Part shown: piece after piece, positions 12,001-24,000 of the stretch
Position numbering within the stretch: position 1 is the first letter of the stretch
Layout: each line of letters opens with the position of its first letter
DNA from: Undaria pinnatifida
Lineage: Eukaryota > Sar > Phaeophyceae > Laminariales > Alariaceae
NCBI GenBank assembly: GCA_012845835.1
Contig: JABAKD010000016.1
Span: forward strand, 26,273,527 to 26,337,526
Length of the DNA stretch: 64,000 nt
Direction of reading: 5' to 3'
Notes under the pieces: generated by a model
The model's input: the letters and a program-made list of their open reading frames with translations, nothing else
Databases searched by the model: none
Told to the model about the DNA's origin: nothing
Program-made: the position numbers and the translations under genes

Positions 12001-15000
12001 AAAATGTAGGAAAGCTAAATAAAAGTAGCAAAACATCAACACAAAACACACACAACACAAACAAAAACGATGCGCAAACATACGCACATGGCATCCACCA
12101 TATCTACCATATATACCTGTACGAAAGAGCAGCACCATCGCCAGTGCCTCCGTTCACCTTGGTGAGAATGAGTATTATGGTGTCTACGGTACATGGCATA
12201 TGGTACATGGCATATGGAATGCCAGTACCTGTGATATGGTATACCAGTACCTGTGATATTATTAGGGCGTGTTGTATCATACCTGTACCGAGAGAGCAGC
12301 GCCACCGCGAGTGTCCCCGTCCATCTTGGTGAGCACGGCCCCTGTGATGCCGATCTTTTCGTTGAAGACGGAAGCAAGCGTGGCGGCCTCCTGGCCCGTC
12401 ATAGCGTCCACAACCAGCAGGACCTCGTCCGCCTCGGATGCCACCTAGCAAACAGGAGGATGTAAACACAGATGAAGCATCTCATTCATGAAATCAGATC
12501 CGCAACAAACAGGAACATCCAACTGCACATACACGCAGACTACTTTATTGGTTCACTAATGACGAATAGCAGCCATAACGTCCACAACCAGCAGGACCTC
12601 GTCCGCCTCGGATGCCACCTAGCAAACAGGAGAATGTAAACACAGATGAAGCATCTCATTCATGAAATCAGATCAGCAACAAACAGGGACATCCAACTGC
12701 ACGTACACGCAGACTACTTTATTGGTTCACATATGACAAAAATCAGCCATAACGGCCACTACCAGCAGCACCTCGTCTGCTTCGGATTCCACCAACCAAA
12801 GACGCGGATACGAACACGTTAAAAAACAGAGTGTTTAGTGCACGATACAGACTAGACTGTTCAGTTCAATTACGTTAAAAACAGAGTGTTTCGTGAATTT
12901 CGTAATGACACCTGCAACAGGGAATTTTAAAACAGTCGACTACTAAAAGTTTATTGGTTAATTTAGTGTTAATAGTGACACCTGCAATTCGAAACACCCA
13001 AGTACGTAAGACTACACTTCTTGATGCAGTCAATGATGACATGATGGCAGGATACCAGGCACTCACGACAGAATGCCACCTAAAAAGAAGCAAACACCCA
13101 CACAAAGTATTAGGTACAGTATAGTTTTTTTTTTTTGTCACACACATCTACTGTCCAGCTTCTGGACAAGCCGTGGTCACAGGTGCCGTCCCTTCCCCCC
13201 GGTTCTAGCCTTCAATTTTTGTCGCGCATAAGGTTCAGCAATCCCACTGCTCATCGATTTTGCATCGAGTGTGGTATATACATAGCTGTCGCGATGATAG
13301 GAACTTCGTGCAGCAGGATATTTAATACCAAGGTATTTGTAACTGTTTACAACTGTCGCCAGCTTGTGTGTGTTGGTGGTTGTGGTGTTGTGGTATGACC
13401 TTGACCGCGGATGCTTAAGGAAGCTCGAAACGGGTCCTTGTTTGTTGGAGTCCGTGAAAAAAATAGATACTCAATCTCCTCGTTGATCCAATAATTGCAA
13501 GGCAAGGCAAGGCAAGGCAAGGCAAGGCAAGGCAATCAGATAAACCATGTAAGACCGCGACAACCGAGTTCGCTACCCTGTTCAACCCACTTTGATCCAA
13601 TCCAAAAGAACCACTCAAAATCCAAGCCAAAAAAATATTTAGGCAGTTGTAAACACAAAAAAAAATAACCACATCCAATCCGTGCCAGTAATGAACAATC
13701 TAACCCAGTCGCAAAAAAAAACACAGCAAAAAAAAACATGATCAAAGCATAACCCAACCCCAACAAGACCAGACCACAACAAAATACAAACCAAGCAAAA
13801 ACTACGCTAACCCAAAGGGTCTTGGGCTCATTCGCGAGGGAGTCTTCAACAACCTGTCCACAATATGGCCGTATCGATCGATCATCACCGCACCCAGAGG
13901 CCAACACTAGAGCCAAAACCCAAACAACCGACCAAACCAATCACAGTAAACCCAAGCACAACACATGCAATACAACTTAAGCCAACCCGAATGTTCTCGA
14001 GCTCCTTCATGAGGGGGTCGACATCAACCTTTCGACCTGCCGCGCCGATAATGACCGTGTCCAGAAGCAAAAAACAACGCGAAAACCTACAGCCACCAAC
14101 GCAACCAAACCAAACCAAACCAAACCAAACCAAACGAGGACACATGGAAGTATAAAGCTAAGAAGATATCCTGAACATTCTTCAGCTTAGCTCCCTCAAG
14201 AGGGTGTCGTCAACAAGCCGTCGACCAGTCGTGTCAACGATGGCAACATCCAGAAACGAAAACCAAAGGTGAAACCCACGGTGAAAACCCAACCTAAAAA
14301 AAAAACAAAAAAAAAAACAGTACCCGGTAGAAAGGCTAAAGGGCTAACCTGGATGTTCTTGAGCTCGTTCATGAGGGTATCGTCAACAACCTGCCGACCA
14401 GCTGTGTCGACGATGACCGTATCGAATCCTCCCTCCCGAGCTCGCTCGAGGCCTGCCTTGGTGATGTCAACGGGGTCGACCCCCTGACCCATCGAAAATA
14501 CTTCCACCTAGCGTCACGGACAAAAAACAGGCCACTGTTCATGAGTATTACTAATAGGATTATAGTGCTTGTTAACACTACTACGATTCTTATATTTCCT
14601 GTTCTTCTTAATATATACCTGGTAGAGTGTGTGACCACTACTGTTCCAAGTATGGTTTATCGTTACTTTTTTATGGCCATTTTTACTTGGTTTGCTCAGC
14701 TCGTGGGGGTTTTGCCCTGCTTCCCCCTCGTACGTACTTGCCTTCATTGTCATCGCGCATAGCGTTCAGCATTCCAACTGCTCGTGGATGTGTATCCAAT
14801 ATTGCCGAGTCACGCTCTCGTACTTTCGGCTAACCCTAACCCTAACCCTAACCCTAAGGCAATTGCTTTGATTGACCACAATTTTCTTGTTGTCTAACCT
14901 CAGAGCAGTGCCTCTCTCTCGCACGCGCCAGCTCTGGGCACATCCCTCTTTTTCTAGTGCTAGCGCTGCGAGTAGGCTGCTTATCATATGACTATGTCAA

Positions 15001-18000
15001 TAGTACTAACAGTACTCATAGCGTCGGCGTGCCCAATGGACTAGTCAGTAGTGTTGAAGTATTAAATTAAAGTATTAAAATTAAATGAAATTAGTATTAG
15101 GTAAATCCCGTCCCTACCAAGGCTGACCGTCAATCATGCGGGTTATTATCCTCTATGACACGACACATGATAGAGTGCAGATTTGTGCTCGTTAGGATTT
15201 TTCTTGCTTAAAGTTTTGACAAGCGGAACACGGGAGAGCACGAGTTAGCAAAGTATTGATGAAAATCGACGAGCCTTATGGAAATGATGGATTCAATGCG
15301 CGATGAAAATCAAGGTAGGTACCGGGGGGGAGAAGGCAAGACACCTGTGACCACGACTTGTCCAGAAAATCGCTGAGGGTAAACCCTCTTACGAGTTAAG
15401 CTGGAGTAACAGCGACGATAATATACATGTATGTATCGTACTAATAGTAAGCCGCCGGCTATCAATAGTTGTTAATAGCTATACGGACGTAAGAGTTGAG
15501 CGTTGCGTCTTTGAATGTGACCGCCACGTTTCTGGCTTGGCGTGCGTTATTTATTGATAGGCACGAAAACACAGTTGGCTTACTCTGAAACCCAAGTACC
15601 AGACGTAACTACTTGTTGTTGTCACATTTGCTCGAATAATAAGTGCGTGGTCACAGGACAGGCTCCAGTCACTCTGGAGCGAAAAAACACCCCCACCCAC
15701 GACAAGAAAAAGAAGAAAAAAGAAAGTATCGTACACTACCGTATAAACTATTCATATTCCTAACTACGGTACAGCAGTATTCATAACTAACTAAGGTCTA
15801 ACTAACGTATAACTAACGTCTAACTAAGGTCCAAGTCCAGTCAACTTACACCCTTGCCCCTCGGTACAAAATCTCTTCAAATCTCGCATTTCACTGGTGT
15901 TACATGGTCGAATTTCCTTGTATGTAATTGTATGTGATTGTTATTGGCCCAAGTGCTTCCGGTCCCTACGGCATAATCTCCACGTGTGGGAGGTGTACCT
16001 GATCGTGTGAATGGAGTATTACACGAATGAATGAATGCATGCATGAATGAATGAATTAATGAATACTGAATGAACGAACAAATAAAAGCATGCATGTAGG
16101 AAAAATCACCTCGATCCTCTTCCCCAAGGCGATGAGCTGGTCGATAGCGGCTGGTCTGTACACGTCACCAGCAACAAGGAGAACCTTTTTCGGCTCCTCC
16201 TCCTGCTTCAAGTACCTTTACTCCGCAGGGGTGGGTGTGGGAGGGGGGGGGGGGGGGGAAGGACGGGAGGGGGGGAGGACGAGGGGCGGAGGGGGTCGAG
16301 AGAGGAAGTGGGCGGGGAGGGACGGGAAGAGGGGGGAGGGAGGTATGCGGAGGGGGGGTGAGTCTCTCGCCGCAATGTTGGCGTGAACGCGATACCCCGA
16401 TACCACCGGGGACGACGGAGGGTGTGTTAACGACAATAGTTGTCTGACTGTTTTGTGAAGGGGGTTGCTGTGGGATACACGCCTAGCGATACCAATAGAT
16501 GCCTGGCCTAAACCCTAGCGCCCAAGGTGGTTATTGCCTAGCCTGGCCATTGCTAAGGAGGATCAAACGTTAGGGTTCAAAGGTGGCAATAACCAAAACG
16601 TGCACACTCGAGCCGGTTCGTTATATATAAAAAAACGGGCACACTCTAAAATCTAGAAAAAAACGCACCCCTTGAGCCACACGATATAACTCATTCGCGA
16701 CAGATCAACTTTTCGCTTTTTGGGCAGGCTCGGCTGACACTAACGTAGTCTATACTGATATAAATAGGTGTCTGCCAGGTATGAGTGTATTATTGTGTCT
16801 TGGTATTTAAAGACTATATGCATTTGTCGTTCGTGATTCAACGCACTCACAGTACACGATGTCTATATACTCGTGCTAGTCAAAAGGGGACATTTGTCTC
16901 ATCGCAAAGCAAGCGCAGCAGCATGCTGCTTTGAGCTATTAATAGATACTATGTCCTCCCACTAACAAACTGCCGAGCGGAATTCCTTCGTGTTGGCATG
17001 CACAGTGCCCGTACGGAGGTATGTATGAGGCATCCGACGAACTGCGCCCTTGTGCCCATGGTGCTCGCCTGTTGGAGGGGGCAAGGAGAGAGCTACGTGT
17101 GTGTGGCCGGGGTGAAGTCATGTGTAGTGTGCAGGTGCCCTTGGGTCTAGCACGCGGCGGCTCCTGTTCCACCCCAGAGACTGCGACCTTCGTATATGGG
17201 AAATCAATTCAAGAAATCTGACTTACCATAAATATAGATCAAGTCCTCTGATTGGCTGAGATATAACCAAAAAAGGTTGAAAGCCAAGCATAATCATCAA
17301 TAACGGATGAACCCGGGTGATTTATCATTGAAAGCCAAGCATAATCATCAATAACGGATGAACCCGGGTGATTTATCACCCAAAAACGGGTGCGATTTTT
17401 TGTTTGAGCAATCGTGTGGTTCGTGGGGTAAGCTTTCGACTTGATTTAAAAAAACCTGTTCAAGTGTAAAGTGTTCAAGTGTAACCCTTTTCGAGAGAAA
17501 ACGGACCGGTTGTATCCGTTTTCGGTTATTGCCCTCTTAAAAAGCAAAGAGCCTAAACAAAAACCCAATACAACAACGGTTCTGATGACGGCAACACCGG
17601 TGTGATCCACTACCGACGACACCAATACAACCGAATACCGACGGCACCAGTAGAACCAAATACCGGCAACATCAGTACCGGCAACTTCAGTACAGTGGAG
17701 AATCCAGGACAATCCAGCACTATATTACCACTATAATGTAATGCTGACCGCAATACCGAGTTCAACAATATAATATAATACCGGCGAAGTCAGAAGGACA
17801 CCGCACCGACGACACCCGCTTCACAAAGTGCAGACAACACCAATGCATTCCAGTACCGATTACACTTGTAGACTACAACATCGACGACAGCTGTACAATC
17901 CAACACCGCCAACACCAGCAGAATGTTTTACCGACAACGTCAGTAAAATGCAATACCGACATCATCAGCACACTACAATACCGACAAACCCTAACCAGTA

Positions 18001-21000
18001 GAATTGACTGCCGACAGTATCAGTAGCATCCAAATACCGACAATATCAATATGACACAATGCCTACAATAACAGTGGAACCCAATATCGACAATAACAGT
18101 GGAACCAAATACAGGAGTAATAAATATACCGCAATACCGCAATACCGATAACAACAATACAATCCAGTAGTGACAGTACCATCATAACCCAGTATCCATC
18201 ATAACCCAGTATCGATACACCAATTCACATGAAAACAATTCAACATCGACAATGCCAGTACAATCTAATGCCAAAACAACAATGCCATAATTCAACACTG
18301 ACCACACCAATACCGTCTAACCCCGACGACACCAGCATAGTCCAATACAGTATAGTCCAATACAGTATAGTCCAATACAGTATAGTCCAATACAGTATAG
18401 TCCAATACAGTATAGTCCAATACCTACGATGGTACTAAATAGAGTACAACTTACTTGGCGAGCTTGGCGGCGGCCGTGGTCTTGCCCGTTCCCTGCAGGC
18501 CGGCGAGGAGGATGACTGTAGGACTTCCGTCGGTCCGTCTTGCGAGGGGTGCCTGCTCGGCTCCCATGATCTCAACAAGCTCGTCGTTCATGACTTTCAC
18601 GAACTGCTGCTCGGGGGTAACACCTGGTGGTGGCGATGGCGGCGGTACCAGGTAACTAGTGATGGTAGTAGTTAGTGACGATGACGATGACGATGGTGGT
18701 GGTGGTGGTGGTGGTGGTGGTGGTGGTGGTGGTGGTGGCGGCGGCGATGGTGGTGGTGTTGGTGTTGTGACGCGTGTTACGATAGAGGTTCGCCACCATT
18801 TTTCCGTAGGTTTCTTACTTTGGCCTCTCCCAAAAACTGAGTTCCGAGAAAAAAAAAGACAGCTACCGGGCGAAACATTTCTATGGCGTACAAGTGGGTA
18901 TACTATTAATATACAAGGAGCGAATGATGATACAAAAAAACCATTTCCGACGATTAGGGAATGAGGGGTTAAGGCTGAGGTTAAGGTTAAGGTTGAGGTT
19001 AAGGTTAAGGAGCTCCGTCATTCAGAAAACGGTCCTTTCACAACAAAAGTGCTACTTGTACCTCTATCGTACTGCTAGACTACTATTAATACCACAGTAC
19101 CACAGTACCACAGTGCCACAGTACCACAGTGCCACAGTACCACAGCACCACAGCACCACAGCACCACAGCACCACAGTACGACACGTGTTGTACCCTTAT
19201 TAGTAGAGCTAGTTAGTAGCTCTGACCCCCAGGGGTCAGGTCGGGTCGACGTACTCACGCATCCGTATATTTTTCGTCCCTGGGGTATTCCTCCACTCCA
19301 GAGTGACTGGAGCCTGTCCTGTGACCACGGACTTGATTATGCGAGTTAAGGTGAGAACAACAACAGCAACATACACCGGCAGCTTGCGCTGCCGGAGTAG
19401 TAACGGGGACCGCCGGTAGGGACAGGACAGCTCGCGCTATCGCTATCGCGGGGAGTGAAGGGCACGAGGACACGCCAGCTAGCTAACGCTGAATTGCGAA
19501 TACAACGAGTTAAATTGATACATGACGTGGACGAAAACATGTGGAAGTGTGGTAAGCTTGAGCTTTATTTTTCCCCATCCGCCGGAGGATAAAATAAAAA
19601 AATCAGTTCGTAGTAGTGGTTAATAGTGGTGCTGGTGGCAGTGGTGGTGGTGTTGCGGTGGTGGTGGCGGTAGCGGCGGCGGCGGTGGCGGTTGTGGTGG
19701 CGATGGTGGTGGTGGTGTGGTGGTGGCAGGTTTGGTGGTGGTGGTGGTAGTGGTGGCAGTGGTGGCAGTGGTGGATAGTGAAGGTGGTGGTAGATAGTGG
19801 TGGTGGTGATGGTGGTGGTGGTAGTGGTAGTGTTGGTGGCTATTGGTGGTGATTGTTGGGGGGGTAGTGGAGGTAGCTGGTGCTAGTGGCGACAGTGGTG
19901 GCTGTGGCGGTCGTAGTTACTGGTGGTGGCAGTGGTGGTGGCGTCGGCGGTAGTGGTAGTGGTGGCGGTAGCGGCGGTGGCGGCGGCGGTGGCTGTAGCT
20001 GGTATATGGTAGTCAGAGAGACAGCAGCACATCAGTAAGTGTTTTTTTGGTTCCAACATATCATTCTGGCGGGACGGGTTTGTTGTTGTTGTTTTGATGT
20101 CGAGCTTTTTGCCGAGTTTTTTAGTTTGGTGTTGTTGCTGCACTTGCCTCTGCTATTTTGATGTCGGGCGCTTTCTTGCTGCACATTTACTGGTGTACGA
20201 GTTTCGTGTGCGAATTGTTTTTCTTTCTCTACCGACTCCACCGTGTAAATAATTCACACCCTGTACAACTGCGATAGTTGGTAGTTGGTTGCCGGACAAC
20301 TACCGGTTCAGAATCTTGTGCAACTAGTTGCCAGCTGGCAACTCCTGGTTATGAATGTTGTGCAACTAGTTGCCAGCTGGCAACTCCGGCTTCGAAATGT
20401 TGTGCAACTAGTTGCCAGCTGGCAACTCCTGCTTCAAAATCTCGTGCAACTAGTTGCCAGCTGGCAACTCCTGCTTCAAAATATTGTGCAACTAGTTGCT
20501 AGCTGGCAACTACGAGGTAGTTGACAGCGAAACAACTAACTTTACTTGGTAAGAGTTGTCAAAACTAGAAATGAGAACGCATGTAATTTGGGTCTTTCCT
20601 ACTGCTTGATGCATGTATCACGTCGAACTAGGTTGATGGCCACGACCCCTCTCTTGCGCATTCACATGAACTCCAAAATAAGAGAAGTCACGCCGGTTGC
20701 GAAGGAAGATGCAAGCATTGAATTGAAATTGTACTTTTCTGCGCCCTCGTTATCTCCTGTTGTTTCTTGATCATCGACCAACGTGACTGCCGCTTGTGCC
20801 GACTGCTGGCCACCATCTCCTGCTGGTGCTGGTGTAGAAGCAGCTGGCGCTGGTGTAGGGTTGGCTGGTAGAGCAGCCGCCATTGGGTGCGCGTGTGCTT
20901 GTTCGCAGGTGGGGTGCGTGCGTGTGTGTGTGTGCGCGTGCACGCATCAAACATGTCTCTCGGCTCGTTACAGGCCACAACGGGTCGTTGTGACTTGTTG

Positions 21001-24000
21001 CTGTTCTTTGTTGACAACTACCCGGGCAACAACTGTTCTTATTGACAACTACCCAGCAACTCTAGTTAGTTGTTCTTTTGACAACTCTCCGGGCAACTAG
21101 TTGCCCGCTGGCAACTACTGGTTCAGAATGTTGTGCAACTAGTTGCCGGCTGGCAACTCCGGCTTCGAAATCTTGTGCAACTAGTTGCTAGCTGGCAACT
21201 CCGGCATCGAAATGTTGTGCAACTAGTTGCCAGCTGGCAACTACTGGTTTAAAATGTTGTGCAACTAGTTGCCGGCTGGCAACTCCTGGTTCAAAATCTT
21301 GTGCAACTAGTTGCCTGAACCAGTAGTTGCCAGCTGGCAACTCCTGCTTCAAAATATTGTGCAACTAGTTGCTAGCTGGCAACTCCTCTTCGGGAATGTT
21401 GTGCAGCTAGTTGTGAAGGAACGACTAGCCGATAGTTGTCCGCCAAACCAACTAACTAGTTAGTTGTTAGTCATAGTTGTACAGGGTGTGGTAGTTTTGG
21501 TAGCATTGTGATAGTGTTGGTGGTATAACTGCTGTAGTAGCGTCACGTTGTTGGTGTTGGTATTGGTGTTGGCGATCAAGGTAGCAATAGCTGCTTGTTT
21601 TGATGTTGGTTGTTGATAGGAGCGGGAGGGAGGATGTTGTATGGTGTTGGCTGTGTTAATACCGGTGGTTGTAGGAGGAATAGGGGCGAGGGGGGGGTTG
21701 TGGCGGACGCAGTAGTACGTAATAGTGTTGGCGGCGGTGTTGGTATTGCTGCTGGTGACGGTAACGACAAAAATGATGGCGATGTCGGGTGGAGAAAAAC
21801 AAGAAATCGTAATCAAAAGGAACAAAAATGAGACGGAACGATGGACAGAAAACAAAAATACTCCATTCACATGATACGTAGTCACGAGAACGAAGCAAGT
21901 ACCTGCAGTAACAGCAGTACGTAAAAACGTAACGACTTGGAAGAAAAACCAAAGAACCATAACGGAAAACATAAGGCGGCAGATCAAACACCCGCCCCCT
22001 CCCCCCGTTACCCCTCCGTCCACACATTTTTTCTCTTCCCCTCCTCCCGCCCTCCCTCCTCATTACCGCAACTCACCGTCAACGAGCTTCATCCCGACAG
22101 CCTTGGTCTTGACCGCATCGACTAGTTGGTTCGTCACCTTCAGGTTCACGTCAGCGTCTAGCAACGCGCGCTTCACCTCCTTCAAGGCGCCCTCCACACT
22201 ATGAGTAGCATTCAAGGGGACGGGGGGCAACATCGTATGAGAGGGTAAGACCAATGTCATGGAATTGACAAGCTATTCGGTGTTTTTAGGTCCGCTTTCG
22301 CATCGTATAAATACATGTAGGATATTGTTGGTGCTCGCCTGTGAGAGCTCCTCAGCTTTTCTTAGACGTAGATTTTTGCCCTTTTCGCGATAACTGGCGA
22401 TGAGGTCCACCCGACGGCACGCAACACCCTCATCGTGCTCGCAGACCCCTGCTCTGCCTACTCTGTCAAGGGCGGCCTCGGCCGTGCCCAACTCATCTCT
22501 CACGGGGCTTCGATTTTCCCAGGATTCCATGCCCTTTTTGTCACATATTTTTTGTTTCTATGATACGCGCAAAACGCGTTATTCAAGATTCCGTTTTTTC
22601 ATGTAGACGACAAACCCGGTTTTGAACGATTTTAACCCGGTTTTGAACGATTTTAACCCGGTTTTAAACGGATTTATATACCGGCTCCTTCTTATTTTAA
22701 CCCGGTTTTGAACGATTTTAACCCGGTTTTAAACGATTTTAACCCGGTTTTAAACGGATTTATATACCGGCTCCTTCTTATTTTAACCCGGTTTTGAACG
22801 ATTTTAACCCGGTTTTAAACGATTTTAACCCGGTTTTAAACGGATTTATATACCGGCTCCTTCTTATTTTAACCCGGTTTTAAACGATTTTAACCCGGTT
22901 TTAAACGGATTTATATACCGGCTCCTTCTTATTTTAACCCGGTTTTAAACGATTTTAACCCGGTTTTAAACGGATTTAACCCGGTTTTAAACGATTTTAA
23001 CCCGGTTTTAAACGGATTTATATACCGGCTCCTTCTTATTTTAACCCGGTTTTAAACGATTTTAACCCGGTTTTAAACGGATTTAACCCGGTTTTAAACG
23101 ATTTTAACCCGGTTTTAAACGGATTTATATACCGGCTCCTTCTTATTTTAACCCGGTTTTGAACGATTTTAACCCGGTTTTAAACGATTTTAACCCGGTT
23201 TTAAACGGATTTATATACCGGCTCCTTCTTATTTTAACCCGGTTTTGAACGATTTTAACCCGGTTTTAAACGATTTTAACCCGGTTTTAAACGGATTTAT
23301 ATACCGGCTCCTTCTACTGCTGATACTTGGCTGACATACACGTACATACACGAGTACGAGTACCGCAGCAAGCAGTAACAGAGTATCATGTGCGATGATC
23401 TCCGTTTAGCATTCATACACGTGCGTGCTATTCAGCGGTATGATACTGCTGTTCGGTGTGTGTTGTTTCTGTTCGTATCATATCGTATGCTAAATGCTTT
23501 GTAGCTTGCGATCCACAAACGGATTACTGCATGTTTTCCTCAGGAGCATGTCGAGACATTTTCTTGCGAGGCGCACCTGCACCGCAGCACTACATTCACA
23601 GCAGTAGGTACCCGTATCAATATTATTTATGTACGTACGTACACGTCGCATAATATGGTGTGGTATATACTGATATCTGATATGTGTTGTTGCCGTCCGT
23701 AGCATTCGTCCGAGCACATAGTACACCGGTAGTATTGTTTTCAATACACTTGCGGTAGTGCTGTAAATACAAATCGAATACGTACGAGTACAAGGTGTTT
23801 GCGGCTGACACCGCCCGATTTTAGACCCACTACACAAAAATGGAGTTATTTTTATGTCCTAATACAAATTCAAGTCATTTCAGACCCACTATACAAAAAC
23901 CAAGTCATTTCAGACTCACTATACAATTTCAAGTCTTTTCCAGCCCACTATACAAAAACCAAGTCACTTCAGACCCCCCATACAAAAATCAAGACATTTC

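Larger units (their letters stand above)
11822..12282 (-). other. SRP54 intron 6
   Basis: It contains the exon 7 echo (11878-11912), the echo of the exon 6 donor edge (12117-12170), and short repeated motifs of the type GATATGGTATACCAGTACC around 12180-12260. Confidence 0.75.
12445..14348 (-). other. SRP54 intron 5
   Basis: On the exon 6 side it holds two copies of the exon 6 acceptor edge, and on the exon 5 side three copies of the exon 5 donor edge. A GGCAA pentamer run (13498-13536) and an AAACC pentamer run (about 14103-14135) lie between. Confidence 0.8.
14508..16109 (-). other. SRP54 intron 4
   Basis: It contains a CCCTAA run (14829-14857), a short 5'-truncated LINE 3' end on the minus strand (15613-15690), CTAACTAACGT-type repeats near 15770-15835 and a GAATGAAT-type repeat at about 16020-16085. 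No gene was recognised. Confidence 0.7.
16216..18454 (-). other. SRP54 intron 3
   Basis: Contents are a G-rich tract (16236-16370), a perfect 51-54-bp tandem duplication (about 17276-17380), and a long degenerate CCGACAACACCAGTA-type minisatellite. The last grades into a 15-bp unit beside the exon 3 donor. Confidence 0.75.
20255..21490. mobile_element. Non-autonomous TIR element carrying 42-bp palindromic arrays
   Basis: A perfect 16-bp terminal inverted repeat, CACACCCTGTACAACT at 20255-20270, matches the reverse complement of 21475-21490. Similarity continues inward about 40 bp with an indel (GGACAACTAYCGG on both sides). Each end leads into an array of 42-bp units, with a 500-bp central part between them. 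No transposase domain and no clear target-site duplication are visible. The superfamily is unknown. Confidence 0.75.
18624..22076 (-). other. SRP54 intron 2
   Basis: It holds GGT-triplet tracts (18691-18760 and 19619-20010), TTAAGG-like units (18969-19012), a CCACAGTA array (about 19088-19180), a LINE 3' end (19271-19370) and the TIR element at 20255-21490. Confidence 0.8.

Noticed and set aside
16236-16370. Gly-rich or Pro-rich ORFs on both strands
   Set aside because: They are translations of a G-rich tract next to SRP54 exon 4.
20285-20524. Repeat protein (VASWQL units)
   Set aside because: It is the translation of the 42-bp palindromic array; the unit is a multiple of three, so all frames stay open.
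20255-20525. CRISPR-like array
   Set aside because: The 42-bp units are repeated throughout without unique spacers, and the context is a eukaryotic intron.
21460-22023. 187-residue minus-strand ORF
   Set aside because: It has no recognisable domain, spans the TIR end and GT-rich intron text, and lacks splice or family support.
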